Below are positions 1 to 5,565 of a stretch of 6,059 bases of DNA, in pieces. The notes beneath the pieces are model-generated. The model made no database searches and was not told the DNA's origin. It worked only from the letters and a program-made list of their open reading frames with translations. Each line of letters begins with the position of its first letter. Position 1 is the stretch's first letter. The translations under genes were made by a program, and so were the position numbers. The DNA comes from Chloroflexi bacterium RBG_16_56_11 (GTDB lineage Bacteria > Chloroflexota > Dehalococcoidia > Dehalococcoidales > RBG-16-60-22). The stretch is taken from assembly GCA_001796865.1 (NCBI GenBank), contig MGNQ01000020.1, forward strand, positions 64,054 through 70,112, given 5' to 3'.

Positions 1-1338
1 GATGATGACCGTGAAGAAGAAATTCCTCTGCTGGCCGCCGTAGGCCGTGGTCTGACCGTTGATACCGCACTGGTAGGTGCCCGAGGGCATCGTCGGCCCA
101 GCCCCCAGGGTCAACGTCACCGGGACCGTCTGGCCGGGCACCAGGGTCACCTGGTTGGCGGACAGGATGGAGTTAACGGTAATATCCGGCGGACCATTCA
201 GGTTGAGACTGACTGTCCCGGAAAAGTTGTTCACGGACGTAATGTTAAAGGTCTCGGTGATATTGGCCCCGGCGCCGAGCATGAAAGACGACTTGCCCTG
301 GGCATTAGCGATACTGAAATTGGGATTGGGCGGCGGTGCGAGCGTCGTGACCGCAGGGGAATTGGAGAGGCCCGACCACAGGCTCGCGTCATCCCGGGCC
401 CTGACGGCGAAATAGAAGGTCGTATTGGCGCTCAGCCCGCCCACCAGGAAAGTCTCCGTCGTGCCGGACGGATGCGGCACGGGCGGCGGCGGGCCAGGGG
501 TCACCTGGGCGCTGGTCCATTTGTTTTCGGTGTCGATAGCGGCCGCGGCGTACCTCACCTCGTACTGAGAAGCCAGGCCGGTGGTGCCGTCATCGCCGGG
601 GGCCGTCCAGGTAAGTATCACGGAATCGTAGGTGACATTGCCGGTGGCGAGGTTGGTAATGCTGGCCGGCGGGGTGGTGTCCCCGCCGGGCGGGGGAGGC
701 GGCGGGGGCATCAGCTGGAAATTCACGGTTACCGGCGAGCCCATGACCGCTTCGATGCCGGTCTGGTTGGCGCTGGCGAAGCCCGGCTGGTTCACTTCCA
801 CCGTGTAGCCGGTCCCCGGTGGCACGGTAATGCTGTACTGTCCCGAGGCATCGGTCGGCAGCGACCCAAAACCGGACTGTGGTTCCGCCGGGAGGTAGGC
901 CCTGACGGCGGCGCCCTGGATCGGGTTAGAGACGTTATCGGTGACTGTCCCGCGAATAATGCCGCCGGCGACCAGGGAAAAATTCACCAGCGTTGTCGCA
1001 TTCGCGGCCACATTCTGACCGCCTCGCTGGCCCGTGATGTAGCCCTCCTTAAAGGCAGATAGCCGGTAGTTGCTCCCTTCCGGCAATATAATGGTATAGT
1101 TTCCTCCGGCGCCGGAAGTGTTGTTCCAGCCCGGCGTCGGGGCGCCGTCAGCGAAGACGAGAATCACGGCGCCGGTTAATGGGTTGCCCGTTATATTATC
1201 GGTAACCTGCCCGGCGAATATGCCGTTGTCCACGGCCAGTGCCGGAACCGGCAATACGCCGAATAGAAAGATGGCGACCACCATGATGCGTAGTAACCGG
1301 AAGACGAATATTCGGGGGCTTTTAGTGGATTCTGACAT
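1..1338 (-). CDS. Secreted multidomain surface protein (carboxypeptidase-regulatory-like repeats, fibronectin III, Ig-like domain), 3' end outside window
   Basis: The minus-strand frame is open from ATG 1338 to the left edge (446 codons, no stop), so the C-terminus is missing. Residues 1-35 form a signal peptide: K/R-rich start, a hydrophobic stretch at about 18-31, and an A-x-A site (A33-L34-A35) before VDNG, so the protein should be exported. Two similar beta-sandwich repeats follow, at about 40-123 (GQVTDNITGNPLTGA) and 127-208 (GTVTDNVSNPIQGA). Both match the carboxypeptidase regulatory-like family. A run of seven prolines (211-217) leads into a fibronectin type III domain at about 224-332 (ILTWTAPGDD, YEVRYA, FYFAVRARDD). 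A further Ig-like domain at about 339-446 has the pattern NFSGTVSLNL and SGTYQ. No catalytic residues are visible; a cell-surface, adhesive or scaffold role is inferred. The start is supported by AGGAGG at 1344-1349, 5 nt upstream. It lies 66 nt downstream of the HTH gene and is probably cotranscribed with it. Confidence 0.9.
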   Translation of the reverse strand, partial: MSESTKSPRIFVFRLLRIMVVAIFLFGVLPVPALAVDNGIFAGQVTDNITGNPLTGAVILVFADGAPTPGWNNTSGAGGNYTIILPEGSNYRLSAFKEGYITGQRGGQNVAANATTLVNFSLVAGGIIRGTVTDNVSNPIQGAAVRAYLPAEPQSGFGSLPTDASGQYSITVPPGTGYTVEVNQPGFASANQTGIEAVMGSPVTVNFQLMPPPPPPPGGDTTPPASITNLATGNVTYDSVILTWTAPGDDGTTGLASQYEVRYAAAAIDTENKWTSAQVTPGPPPPVPHPSGTTETFLVGGLSANTTFYFAVRARDDASLWSGLSNSPAVTTLAPPPNPNFSIANAQGKSSFMLGAGANITETFNITSVNNFSGTVSLNLNGPPDITVNSILSANQVTLVPGQTVPVTLTLGAGPTMPSGTYQCGINGQTTAYGGQQRNFFFTVII

Positions 1339-1404
1339 TTTTACCTCCTGGCCTGGTTTAAGTTGCCAAACCGGCCGGCGCTATTAGAAGAGTCCTCGGT
1401 TATA

Positions 1405-1623
1405 TCATTTCGGCTGGGCCATTCTGAGGGGGATGCTGTGTTTGGCGGCAAAGGCATAAAAGTCATCCCGGTGAATCCGGTTCTGACCCCCGGGAAGCCT
1501 GAAGGCCACCAGATTACCTTTTTCAATCCATCGCAGGACGGTGACCTTGCTGACCCCGCAATGTCGGGCGACGGTTCCGGTGGTCAGGTATTCCGCGCAA
1601 ATTTTTTCCATATTTGTCTCCAA
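1405..1623 (-). CDS. Small MerR/BldC-like (excisionase-family) helix-turn-helix DNA-binding protein
   Basis: This 72-aa protein consists almost entirely of one winged helix-turn-helix of the MerR-like HTH_17/excisionase type. Helix 1 is at about T14-H21 (TTGTVARHCG), the recognition helix at about S25-K35 (SKVTVLRWIEKG), and the wing at L38-R49 with the family signature PGGQNRI, close to the usual GGHRRI. There is no effector-binding or dimerisation extension, as in BldC-type regulators. It probably binds DNA as a transcription factor rather than aiding excision, since no integrase is nearby. I chose TTG 1623 because AGGAGG (1630-1635) sits 6 nt upstream. An internal ATG at 1611 has a weaker GGAG and would give 68 aa. 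The next gene in the same direction encodes the secreted fibronectin III protein, so that gene is a candidate target. Phased direct repeats at 1761-1812 are candidate autoregulatory sites. Confidence 0.88.
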   Translation of the reverse strand: METNMEKICAEYLTTGTVARHCGVSKVTVLRWIEKGNLVAFRLPGGQNRIHRDDFYAFAAKHSIPLRMAQPK

Positions 1624-1650
1624 GCGTCACCTCCTGCAGGCGTTATTAAC

Positions 1651-1664
1651 GGCGGAGCTCCGCC
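1651..1664. repeat. 14-bp perfect palindrome in the leader of the HTH gene
   Basis: GGCGGAGCTCCGCC reads identically on both strands. It lies 28 nt upstream of the TTG start of the HTH gene. It could be a protein-binding site or, in the leader RNA, a 5-bp GC stem with an AGCT loop. No T-tract follows, so it is not a terminator. Confidence 0.5.
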
Positions 1665-1760
1665 CGTAAGATGTCCGTTTTCAGGTCTGTTGAGGTCATT
1701 ACACTCTTCACGCGGTTAACCTTGTTGACGAAGTTGCTGGGAACAATTGTGAACCCCGGA

Positions 1761-1812
1761 AATTACAAACGAATCACAAACAGGCCGGGGGGTTTTACAA
1801 AATAGTCACATT
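1761..1812. promoter_or_regulatory. Helically phased short direct repeats upstream of the HTH gene (candidate operator array)
   Basis: Four similar 9-mers lie in the same orientation: AATTACAAA (1761-1769), AATCACAAA (1772-1780), TTTTACAAA (1793-1801) and the weaker AGTCACATT (1804-1812). Their ACA cores begin at 1765, 1776, 1797 and 1808, giving steps of 11, 21 and 11 bp, so all face one side of the helix. A further ACAA at 1743 is 22 bp from the first core and lies inside the palindrome ACAATTGT. Head-to-tail direct repeats are the known binding mode of BldC-type proteins. The encoded HTH protein 140 bp downstream is of that type, so autoregulation is a reasonable inference. No good sigma-70 promoter could be placed with confidence. 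Confidence 0.4.
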
Positions 1813-1835
1813 ATCAGAGACGCCTGGGGGATCTG

Positions 1836-1889
1836 GCAAAAAAAGCCGGGCTCCCCGGAAGGGTATCGGATTATTCGCGGGGAACCCGG
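1836..1889 (-). terminator. Rho-independent terminator after the metallo-beta-lactamase gene
   Basis: In the minus-strand transcript the arm from 1889-1878 (CCGGGTTCCCCG) pairs over 12 consecutive positions, with one G-U pair, with the arm from 1857-1846 (CGGGGAGCCCGG). The loop is about 20 nt, and CTTTTTTT follows at 1845-1838. An alternative compact hairpin CCGGG-GAG-CCCGG uses the same 3' sequence. It starts 30 nt past the hydrolase stop codon and separates that unit from the HTH operon. Confidence 0.85.
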
Positions 1890-1918
1890 AAAGAAAAGGT
1901 GCGGCAGGTTGTATAAGG

Positions 1919-2557
1919 TTATCGTAGCTGGATGTAGGGATTATTGTGGCGTTCGTCCCCGATGGTCGTCTCGCGCCCGTGACCGGGGTAGATAATGGTG
2001 GCGTCAGGCAGCGCCATGAGTTTCATCCGGATACTGTTGATAAGCTGGGGCCGGCTGCTGCCGGGCATCAACGTAGTGCCGATGCCCCGGCGGAAAAGCG
2101 TATCGCCGGTGAAGACTTTATCCCCGGCGTGCAGGCAAATGCTGCCCGGGGTGTGGCCCGGTGTATGAATCACCGTGAAGCGCAGGCCGCCCGCCTCGAT
2201 GATATCGCTCTCGCGGAGGAGCCGGCCGGGCGGGGGAGGGGTCCGATAAGAAATGCCGAACTGGGAGCTGTAAGACCCGCGACCTTCGAGAAAGTCGGCA
2301 TCGGCGGTGTGTATGGCGACCTCGGCCCCGGTCCGGTCCTGGATTTCGTAAAGGGCAGCGATATGGTCGGAATGGCCGTGAGTCAGTACGATTACCTTGA
2401 TGGCGAGTCCCGAGTCCCTGATAGCCCGGTCGATGAGACCGGCATCACCGCCGGGGTCGATGACAAGGCCTTCTCCGGTAGCGCCGTTGCCGACAATCCA
2501 GCAGTTGGCCGATAGCGACCCCACTATTAGCCTTTTGACAATAATATCGGTACTCAT
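1919..2557 (-). CDS. MBL-fold metallo-hydrolase, compact glyoxalase II/YcbL-like
   Basis: This is a 212-aa single-domain metallo-beta-lactamase-fold protein. All binuclear metal ligands are visible: the THGHSDH motif (H60, H62, D64, H65), H135 in HTPGHTPGS, D152 in FTGDTLF and H193 in YPGHG. Spacing and length match the short glyoxalase II-like group (E. coli YcbL type), which lacks the C-terminal glutathione-binding domain of classical GloB. The expected reaction is cytosolic hydrolysis of a thioester or related ester. The true thiol cofactor cannot be read from the sequence, and glutathione should not be assumed. ATG 2557 is the only plausible start because an in-frame TAA lies upstream, but no clear Shine-Dalgarno sequence precedes it. 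The gene is 174 nt downstream of the Usp gene, so it is probably a separate transcript ending at the terminator at 1838-1889. Confidence 0.92.
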   Translation of the reverse strand: MSTDIIVKRLIVGSLSANCWIVGNGATGEGLVIDPGGDAGLIDRAIRDSGLAIKVIVLTHGHSDHIAALYEIQDRTGAEVAIHTADADFLEGRGSYSSQFGISYRTPPPPGRLLRESDIIEAGGLRFTVIHTPGHTPGSICLHAGDKVFTGDTLFRRGIGTTLMPGSSRPQLINSIRMKLMALPDATIIYPGHGRETTIGDERHNNPYIQLR

Positions 2558-2649
2558 TGATGAAAAGCATCTGGAGAAGATTACCGTCAGTTATCGGGTT
2601 TCGTCCAGCGCATGACAAACGGACCGTTGCTGAAGAAAACGGTATCTTC

Positions 2650-2696
2650 AAAATAGCAGAGTGGAGTCGATTACGCAAGTCTTGAAGTGAAGTCAA
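2650..2696 (-). promoter_or_regulatory. Candidate sigma-70-like promoter(s) for the MBL-hydrolase gene
   Basis: In the gap between the Usp stop and the hydrolase start, two overlapping -35/-10 pairs can be drawn on the minus strand, each with a 17-nt spacer. One is TTGACT (2696-2691) with TAATCG (2673-2668). The other is TTGCGT (2678-2673) with TATTTT (2655-2650). The first has the better -35 and the second the better -10. Either would leave a leader of roughly 85-105 nt. Confidence 0.3.
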
Positions 2697-2731
2697 GACG
2701 GCGGTGAAACGGCACTGCGGATTTCCGGTCT

Positions 2732-3571
2732 TTAAGCCCTGATGAGGAGGAGCGGGGTGTTGCCGCCGAGAAGGACCTTCTGCGCCACGCTGCCCAGCGC
2801 CCAGCGGGTAATGCCCGTCTGACCGCGTGTCGACATCGCCACGAGGTCGAAGCCACGCTTGCCGGCATAGTCGATAATTTGCTCGGCGGCGGCTCCCGCG
2901 CGTACTTTGTATTCCGCCGTTATGCCTTCTTTCCGTAAATGCTGGCACCAATTTCGGAGATAGGCTTCGGCGCTGTCGGCGGTGTGGTTATGCCCGGTGA
3001 TGACCCTGAACAGGGTAAAACTGGTATTCAGGCTGAGGGCTATCCTGCTCAGATAGGGTATCACAGCCTCGCTTTCCAGCGAGCCGTCCAGTGGCACCAG
3101 CATTTTTTTTAGTATTCCCCCGGCCTTGACGTCGGTTGCTTTGCCCCTGGCGCGGATAAGGAGGAGCGGCTGCCTGAGGGTCGACCTGACCACCTTGTCA
3201 GCCACGCTGCCTATCGCCCAGCGGCTCAGGCCGGAGCGGCCATGCGTGGCCATGACTAAAAGGCAGCTATATCCCCGGTTGACGTAGCTCAGGATGCCCT
3301 GGGCGGCATCGCCGTTCCGCGTGGCCGAGCCCACGCCGATAGCCTTTCGGCCTGTCATTTCACAGCACTCGATGATTTTTTGCCGCGTCGAACCGATAAC
3401 ACTTGAAATGTAAGTGTCATGGTCCCGGTATTCCTCGGAGTCGCCGCAGGGGAGGACCGTCAGCAGGATAATTTCCGAGCCCATCCTGGTGGCGATTTCC
3501 TCGGCGTAGGGTAGGGCCGTTTCTGCCAGCGGCGAGCCGTCCAGAGGTACGACAACTCTTTTGTACATCAT
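2732..3571 (-). CDS. Universal stress protein, two tandem UspA domains
   Basis: This 279-aa protein contains two complete Usp domains, residues about 3-140 and 155-279. Each opens with the nucleotide-site strand and aspartate (VVVPLDGS at 6-13, MLVPLDGS at 157-164). Each ends with the ATP-binding loop G-9x-GS: G111 to GS121 (GRSGLSRWAIGS) and G250 to GS260 (GQTGITRWALGS). Both halves therefore look competent to bind ATP. Family role: cytoplasmic stress-responsive proteins whose biochemical partner is usually unknown. I chose ATG 3571 (Met-Met-Tyr-Lys-Arg) because the first beta strand begins immediately after it. A longer in-frame start at 3691 would overlap the receiver gene by about 100 nt and adds no domain. 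Codon 2 (3568) and an in-frame GTG at 3580 are alternatives. No strong Shine-Dalgarno is seen. Only 16 nt separate the upstream receiver stop from this start, so translational coupling is likely. Confidence 0.92.
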   Translation of the reverse strand: MMYKRVVVPLDGSPLAETALPYAEEIATRMGSEIILLTVLPCGDSEEYRDHDTYISSVIGSTRQKIIECCEMTGRKAIGVGSATRNGDAAQGILSYVNRGYSCLLVMATHGRSGLSRWAIGSVADKVVRSTLRQPLLLIRARGKATDVKAGGILKKMLVPLDGSLESEAVIPYLSRIALSLNTSFTLFRVITGHNHTADSAEAYLRNWCQHLRKEGITAEYKVRAGAAAEQIIDYAGKRGFDLVAMSTRGQTGITRWALGSVAQKVLLGGNTPLLLIRA

Positions 3572-3587
3572 GCCGTTCACGTGGTGA

Positions 3588-3992
3588 CTAGTATTCCGCT
3601 TGACCGATTGGCGCGGCGGCCTGTTCGGGTTCACGGAGGGATGCTCGCTGTAGCAGAGAACGTATCCGGGCCACAAGTTCCAGCGGACCAAAAGGTCTTC
3701 TCATGAAATAATCGGCGCCGGAGTTGATGGCGCGGACGCATGTCTCGGCGCTGGCATGAGGATTGATAATGATGAGAGGAGCGTTGGAGAGGTCCCGTAT
3801 TTTCTGGCACAGCGGCCAGCTCTCTGTCCCCGGGATTTCCCGCACGATGACGATATCGAAGCGGCTGGCTCCCAGCCTTTGCAAACCGATAATGCCCGTC
3901 GCCGCTTCAACGCGATAACCGGCCCGTGCCAGTAGCCCGGGGATAATCCGCGATTCTGTGGCGTTATTGATAAATAGTATTTTCTGGCTCAT
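3588..3992 (-). CDS. Stand-alone degenerate (aspartate-less) receiver-domain protein
   Basis: This 134-aa protein has the sequence pattern of a CheY-like receiver fold and no output domain: KILFINNA at 4-11, FDIVIVREIPG at 45-55, APLIIINPHA at 71-80, SGADYFMRRPFGPLELVARIRSLL across 91-114. The catalytic residues are gone. The acidic pair is N9/N10, the phospho-acceptor position is R51, the conserved Thr/Ser is N77 and the conserved Lys before PF is R99. It is therefore predicted not to be phosphorylated and may act by protein-protein contact or ligand binding. I chose ATG 3992, which starts at the first beta strand. A TTG at 4037 would add 15 residues but lies in the T-tract of an upstream hairpin, making it unlikely. 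The ribosome binding site is weak (GAAAG). It is followed by UspA after 16 nt, presumably in one operon. Confidence 0.87.
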   Translation of the reverse strand: MSQKILFINNATESRIIPGLLARAGYRVEAATGIIGLQRLGASRFDIVIVREIPGTESWPLCQKIRDLSNAPLIIINPHASAETCVRAINSGADYFMRRPFGPLELVARIRSLLQRASLREPEQAAAPIGQAEY

Positions 3993-4007
3993 CTTTCTGA
4001 TTTCAAT

Positions 4008-4037
4008 GTAATACCTGCTATAGCACTTGAAAAGCAA
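4008..4037 (-). promoter_or_regulatory. Weak candidate promoter for the receiver-Usp operon
   Basis: TTGCTT (4037-4032) and TATTAC (4013-4008) are separated by 18 nt on the minus strand. A second possible -10, TATAGC with an upstream TG (4025-4017), lies inside the palindrome TGCTATAGCA (4016-4025). Only about 45 nt lie between the upstream hairpin and the ATG, so if the hairpin is a true terminator the promoter must be here. The leader would be very short. Confidence 0.3.
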
Positions 4038-4062
4038 AAAACCCCTATTTTAGCTTAGGGTT
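4031..4062 (-). terminator. Hairpin plus T-tract directly upstream of the receiver gene (terminator or attenuator)
   Basis: In the minus-strand transcript CCCTA (4060-4056) pairs with TAGGG (4047-4043) around an 8-nt loop. It can extend to AACCCTA with one bulge, and GTTTTTTGCTTTT follows at 4042-4030. It is far from the end of the dehydrogenase gene (4358) but on the same strand. It may catch read-through from that gene, which would otherwise run antisense over the pilin-like ORF and into the receiver operon. Alternatively it attenuates the receiver operon itself. Confidence 0.55.
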
Positions 4063-4113
4063 CACTCCCATTATCCCGGGAATTGAGGGCTACCCCCCAT
4101 GGAAAATAGTGAT

Positions 4114-4143
4114 TTGTTACCATGTCGCGGCGGCGGATATATA
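4114..4143 (+). promoter_or_regulatory. Candidate promoter for the pilin-like small ORF
   Basis: TTGTTA (4114-4119) and TATATA (4138-4143) are separated by 18 nt. Transcription would begin around 4150, only a few bases before ATG 4157. The mRNA would be nearly leaderless, consistent with the absence of a Shine-Dalgarno sequence there. Confidence 0.33.
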
Positions 4144-4156
4144 TTACATTAGTACC

Positions 4157-4309
4157 ATGGAGCGATCGGTACGTAAGTACGAGGGACGGCCGGAAAAAAC
4201 GGAAAATAGAACGGAGGATGGGGCTTTCCTGGAGCTGTTTATCGTCCTGGTGGTCCTGGGTGTCCTGGCGGCGATAGCGATTCCTAACCTGGACCGGTTA
4301 TTCCACTGA
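4157..4309 (+). CDS. Type IV pilin-like micro-protein (N-terminal helix only), possibly a remnant
   Basis: This 50-aa product has a charged N-terminus (residues 1-22, many R, K and E) and then the segment GAFLELFIVLVVLGVL followed by AAIAIPNLDRLFH. It closely resembles the prepilin N-terminus GFTLIELLIVIAIIGILAAIAIPNF, including the glutamate, the long hydrophobic helix and the AIPN ending. The processing site is imperfect: the glycine is followed by AFLE, so Glu falls at +4 from Gly rather than the canonical +5. The protein stops only six residues after AIPN (LDRLFH), so there is no globular pilin domain. It could be a tiny membrane-anchored pilin-like subunit or the remains of a pilin gene. 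ATG 4157 has no Shine-Dalgarno; an in-frame GTG at 4109 would add 16 residues. It is the only complete plus-strand gene here, convergent with the dehydrogenase. Confidence 0.55.
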   Translation: MERSVRKYEGRPEKTENRTEDGAFLELFIVLVVLGVLAAIAIPNLDRLFH

Positions 4310-4322
4310 TCCCGGGCGGGAT
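4309..4322. repeat. GC-rich inverted repeat between convergent genes
   Basis: ATCCCG-GG-CGGGAT forms a perfect 6-bp inverted repeat that starts on the last base of the pilin-like stop codon. It is followed by only TTTC on the plus strand. On the other strand it lies 35 nt past the dehydrogenase stop without a T-tract. At best it is a weak bidirectional terminator. Confidence 0.4.
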
Positions 4323-4357
4323 TTCGCCAATGGTGCGCCTATCAAAAACGGGCTGGT

Positions 4358-5374
4358 CTAGTACCCTCTCTGCCTGTTTACCAGATTCAGTAATCTTTTT
4401 CCGGCCAGGTAGCGTTTGAGGTTCTCGCAGAACAGGCTGGTGGCTCGTTTCATATAGTCTTCCATGCCCCCGGAGATGTGTGGACTTAAAATAACGTTAT
4501 CGAAGTCCCACAGGCGGCTATCCGGGGGGAGTGGCTCAGTCGCGGTGACGTCCAGTCCGGCCCCGGCAATCCATTTCCCGTCCAGGGCGCGTAGCAGCGC
4601 TCCTTCATCAATGATACTCCCGCGGGCAATATTGATGATGTAGGCCGTGGGTTTCATGGCGCGTAGCCCTTCCTCCCCGATAAGTCCCCTCGTTTCCGGC
4701 GTCAGCGGTGTAGCGATTATCACGAAGTCGCTCTCTGCCAGCAGTTGTTTGAGCTGTGCCGCCGGCAGCAGCAGGTCGACGTACCGGGCGCGCCCGACCC
4801 GCTTCGCCGACCTCCGTGTGGCGATAACCCTCATCCCGAAGGCGCGGGAGAGACGGGCCACCTCTCGCCCGATGCTGCCCAGTCCGACGATTCCCACCGT
4901 CTTGGAACGGAGCACGGTTGGCGGAAATCTCTTCCATTCCCGTTTTTCCTTCATTTTATAAAACAGTGGCGCCCTCTTGGCGAACATCAGCATCATCAGC
5001 ATGACAAACTCGCTGATGGGCGTGGCATGAATACCGCTCACTCCGGTCATCAACACCTGGCTCTTCCAGACCTCCGACCTCGCCAGGCGGTCGACACCCG
5101 CTGACATCATCTGGACCCATTTCAACCGCGGGGCGCGCGTCAGAAGATCGCGGGGCATGATGAGTCCGTAAATTACCTCGACTTCCGCCAGGAGCTGGTC
5201 CAGTTTTTCCCGGACAGACGTTTCTCCCTGGAGTTCCGCGGCTACGAGGGCGGAAACGTCCTGTACTTTGATGCCGGGGCTGACCAGGCCGATTTGCCGC
5301 AGGGTTTCCTCGTTAGCTCTTGGCGCGGACCGGTCAAAAGCCGGGCTGATGACGAGGACATTCAGTGAATCCAT
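4358..5374 (-). CDS. D-isomer-specific 2-hydroxyacid dehydrogenase, probably NADP(H)-preferring
   Basis: At 338 aa it is the usual length for the D-2-hydroxyacid dehydrogenase family: cytosolic enzymes that interconvert 2-keto acids and D-2-hydroxy acids with a nicotinamide cofactor. The catalytic triad is complete: R251 in NIARGSIIDEGAL, E280 in DVTATEPLP and H299 in LSPHISGG. The Rossmann glycine motif GLGSIG is at 164-169. After the second beta strand the sequence is IATRRS (R187, R188) where NAD-specific members have an acidic residue, which favours NADP. The split substrate-binding domain covers about 1-120 plus the C-terminus. The exact substrate (glyoxylate/hydroxypyruvate or phosphoglycerate type) cannot be settled; no ACT domain is present, so a full-length SerA is unlikely. 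ATG 5374 is chosen for AGGAG (5388-5384) 9 nt upstream. A longer in-frame start at 5428 lacks support. It is last in an apparent operon with two small ORFs. Confidence 0.93.
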   Translation of the reverse strand: MDSLNVLVISPAFDRSAPRANEETLRQIGLVSPGIKVQDVSALVAAELQGETSVREKLDQLLAEVEVIYGLIMPRDLLTRAPRLKWVQMMSAGVDRLARSEVWKSQVLMTGVSGIHATPISEFVMLMMLMFAKRAPLFYKMKEKREWKRFPPTVLRSKTVGIVGLGSIGREVARLSRAFGMRVIATRRSAKRVGRARYVDLLLPAAQLKQLLAESDFVIIATPLTPETRGLIGEEGLRAMKPTAYIINIARGSIIDEGALLRALDGKWIAGAGLDVTATEPLPPDSRLWDFDNVILSPHISGGMEDYMKRATSLFCENLKRYLAGKRLLNLVNRQRGY

Positions 5375-5401
5375 GGGATCGCTCTCCTTTTTCGATGTCC
5401 C

Positions 5402-5415
5402 GGCGGGCACCCGCC
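5402..5415 (-). repeat. Intercistronic GC hairpin between the 46-aa ORF and the dehydrogenase
   Basis: GGCGGG-CA-CCCGCC is a perfect 6-bp inverted repeat in the 50-nt gap between the small ORF stop and the dehydrogenase ribosome binding site. No T-tract follows. It could tune translation or mRNA stability within the operon. Confidence 0.4.
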
Positions 5416-5424
5416 CGGTGAAAA

Positions 5425-5565
5425 TCAAAAGCCCCTAATGGAATTCGAATCCATGTTCGAATCCGCAAGGCGGGCTTTGAGAGCCAGCACGGCATCCAGA
5501 ACCGTATCGAGGAGCCGGGCAACCTGGGGATCTTCGACTTTGTTGTGAAGCTCATTTATTTCCAT
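5425..5565 (-). CDS. Small hypothetical protein, 46 aa, ahead of the dehydrogenase
   Basis: I do not recognise a family. The 46-aa product (starting MEINELHNKVEDPQV) is predicted mostly helical: residues about 12-34 (DPQVARLLDTVLDAVLALKA) are amphipathic with regular leucine/valine spacing, which suggests a short coiled-coil or protein-interaction helix. The tail carries a duplicated Asp-Ser-Asn (35-37 and 39-41) encoded by a 12-nt direct repeat. ATG 5565 is chosen because GGAG (5577-5574) lies 8 nt upstream. The same frame is open back to 5790, but the extra 75 residues show no family pattern and that start has no ribosome binding site. The start overlaps the end of the 26-aa ORF by 10 nt, and the dehydrogenase begins 50 nt after the stop, so all three are probably cotranscribed. 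Confidence 0.6.
   Translation of the reverse strand: MEINELHNKVEDPQVARLLDTVLDAVLALKARLADSNMDSNSIRGF

Noticed and set aside
472..1062. Long plus-strand open frame of 196 codons
   Set aside because: It is antisense to the secreted Fn3 protein, whose frame has a signal peptide, recognisable domains and a ribosome binding site. The plus-strand translation is low-complexity Gly/Arg/His-rich shadow sequence.
1946..2515. Plus-strand open frame of 189 codons
   Set aside because: It lies opposite the MBL hydrolase, which carries all metal-binding motifs; the plus frame shows no family pattern.
2445..2951. Minus-strand frame of 168 codons spanning the Usp/MBL gap
   Set aside because: It is out of frame with both the Usp and hydrolase genes, which have clear motifs, and it is Arg-rich shadow sequence.
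3572..3691. Forty-residue N-terminal extension of the Usp protein
   Set aside because: It overlaps the receiver gene by about 100 nt, and the Usp fold starts right after ATG 3571.
5443..5464. Two copies of TTCGAATCC resembling tRNA T-arms or an att site
   Set aside because: No acceptor, anticodon or D arm can be folded around them, and no integrase is present. They encode a repeated Asp-Ser-Asn in the 46-aa ORF.
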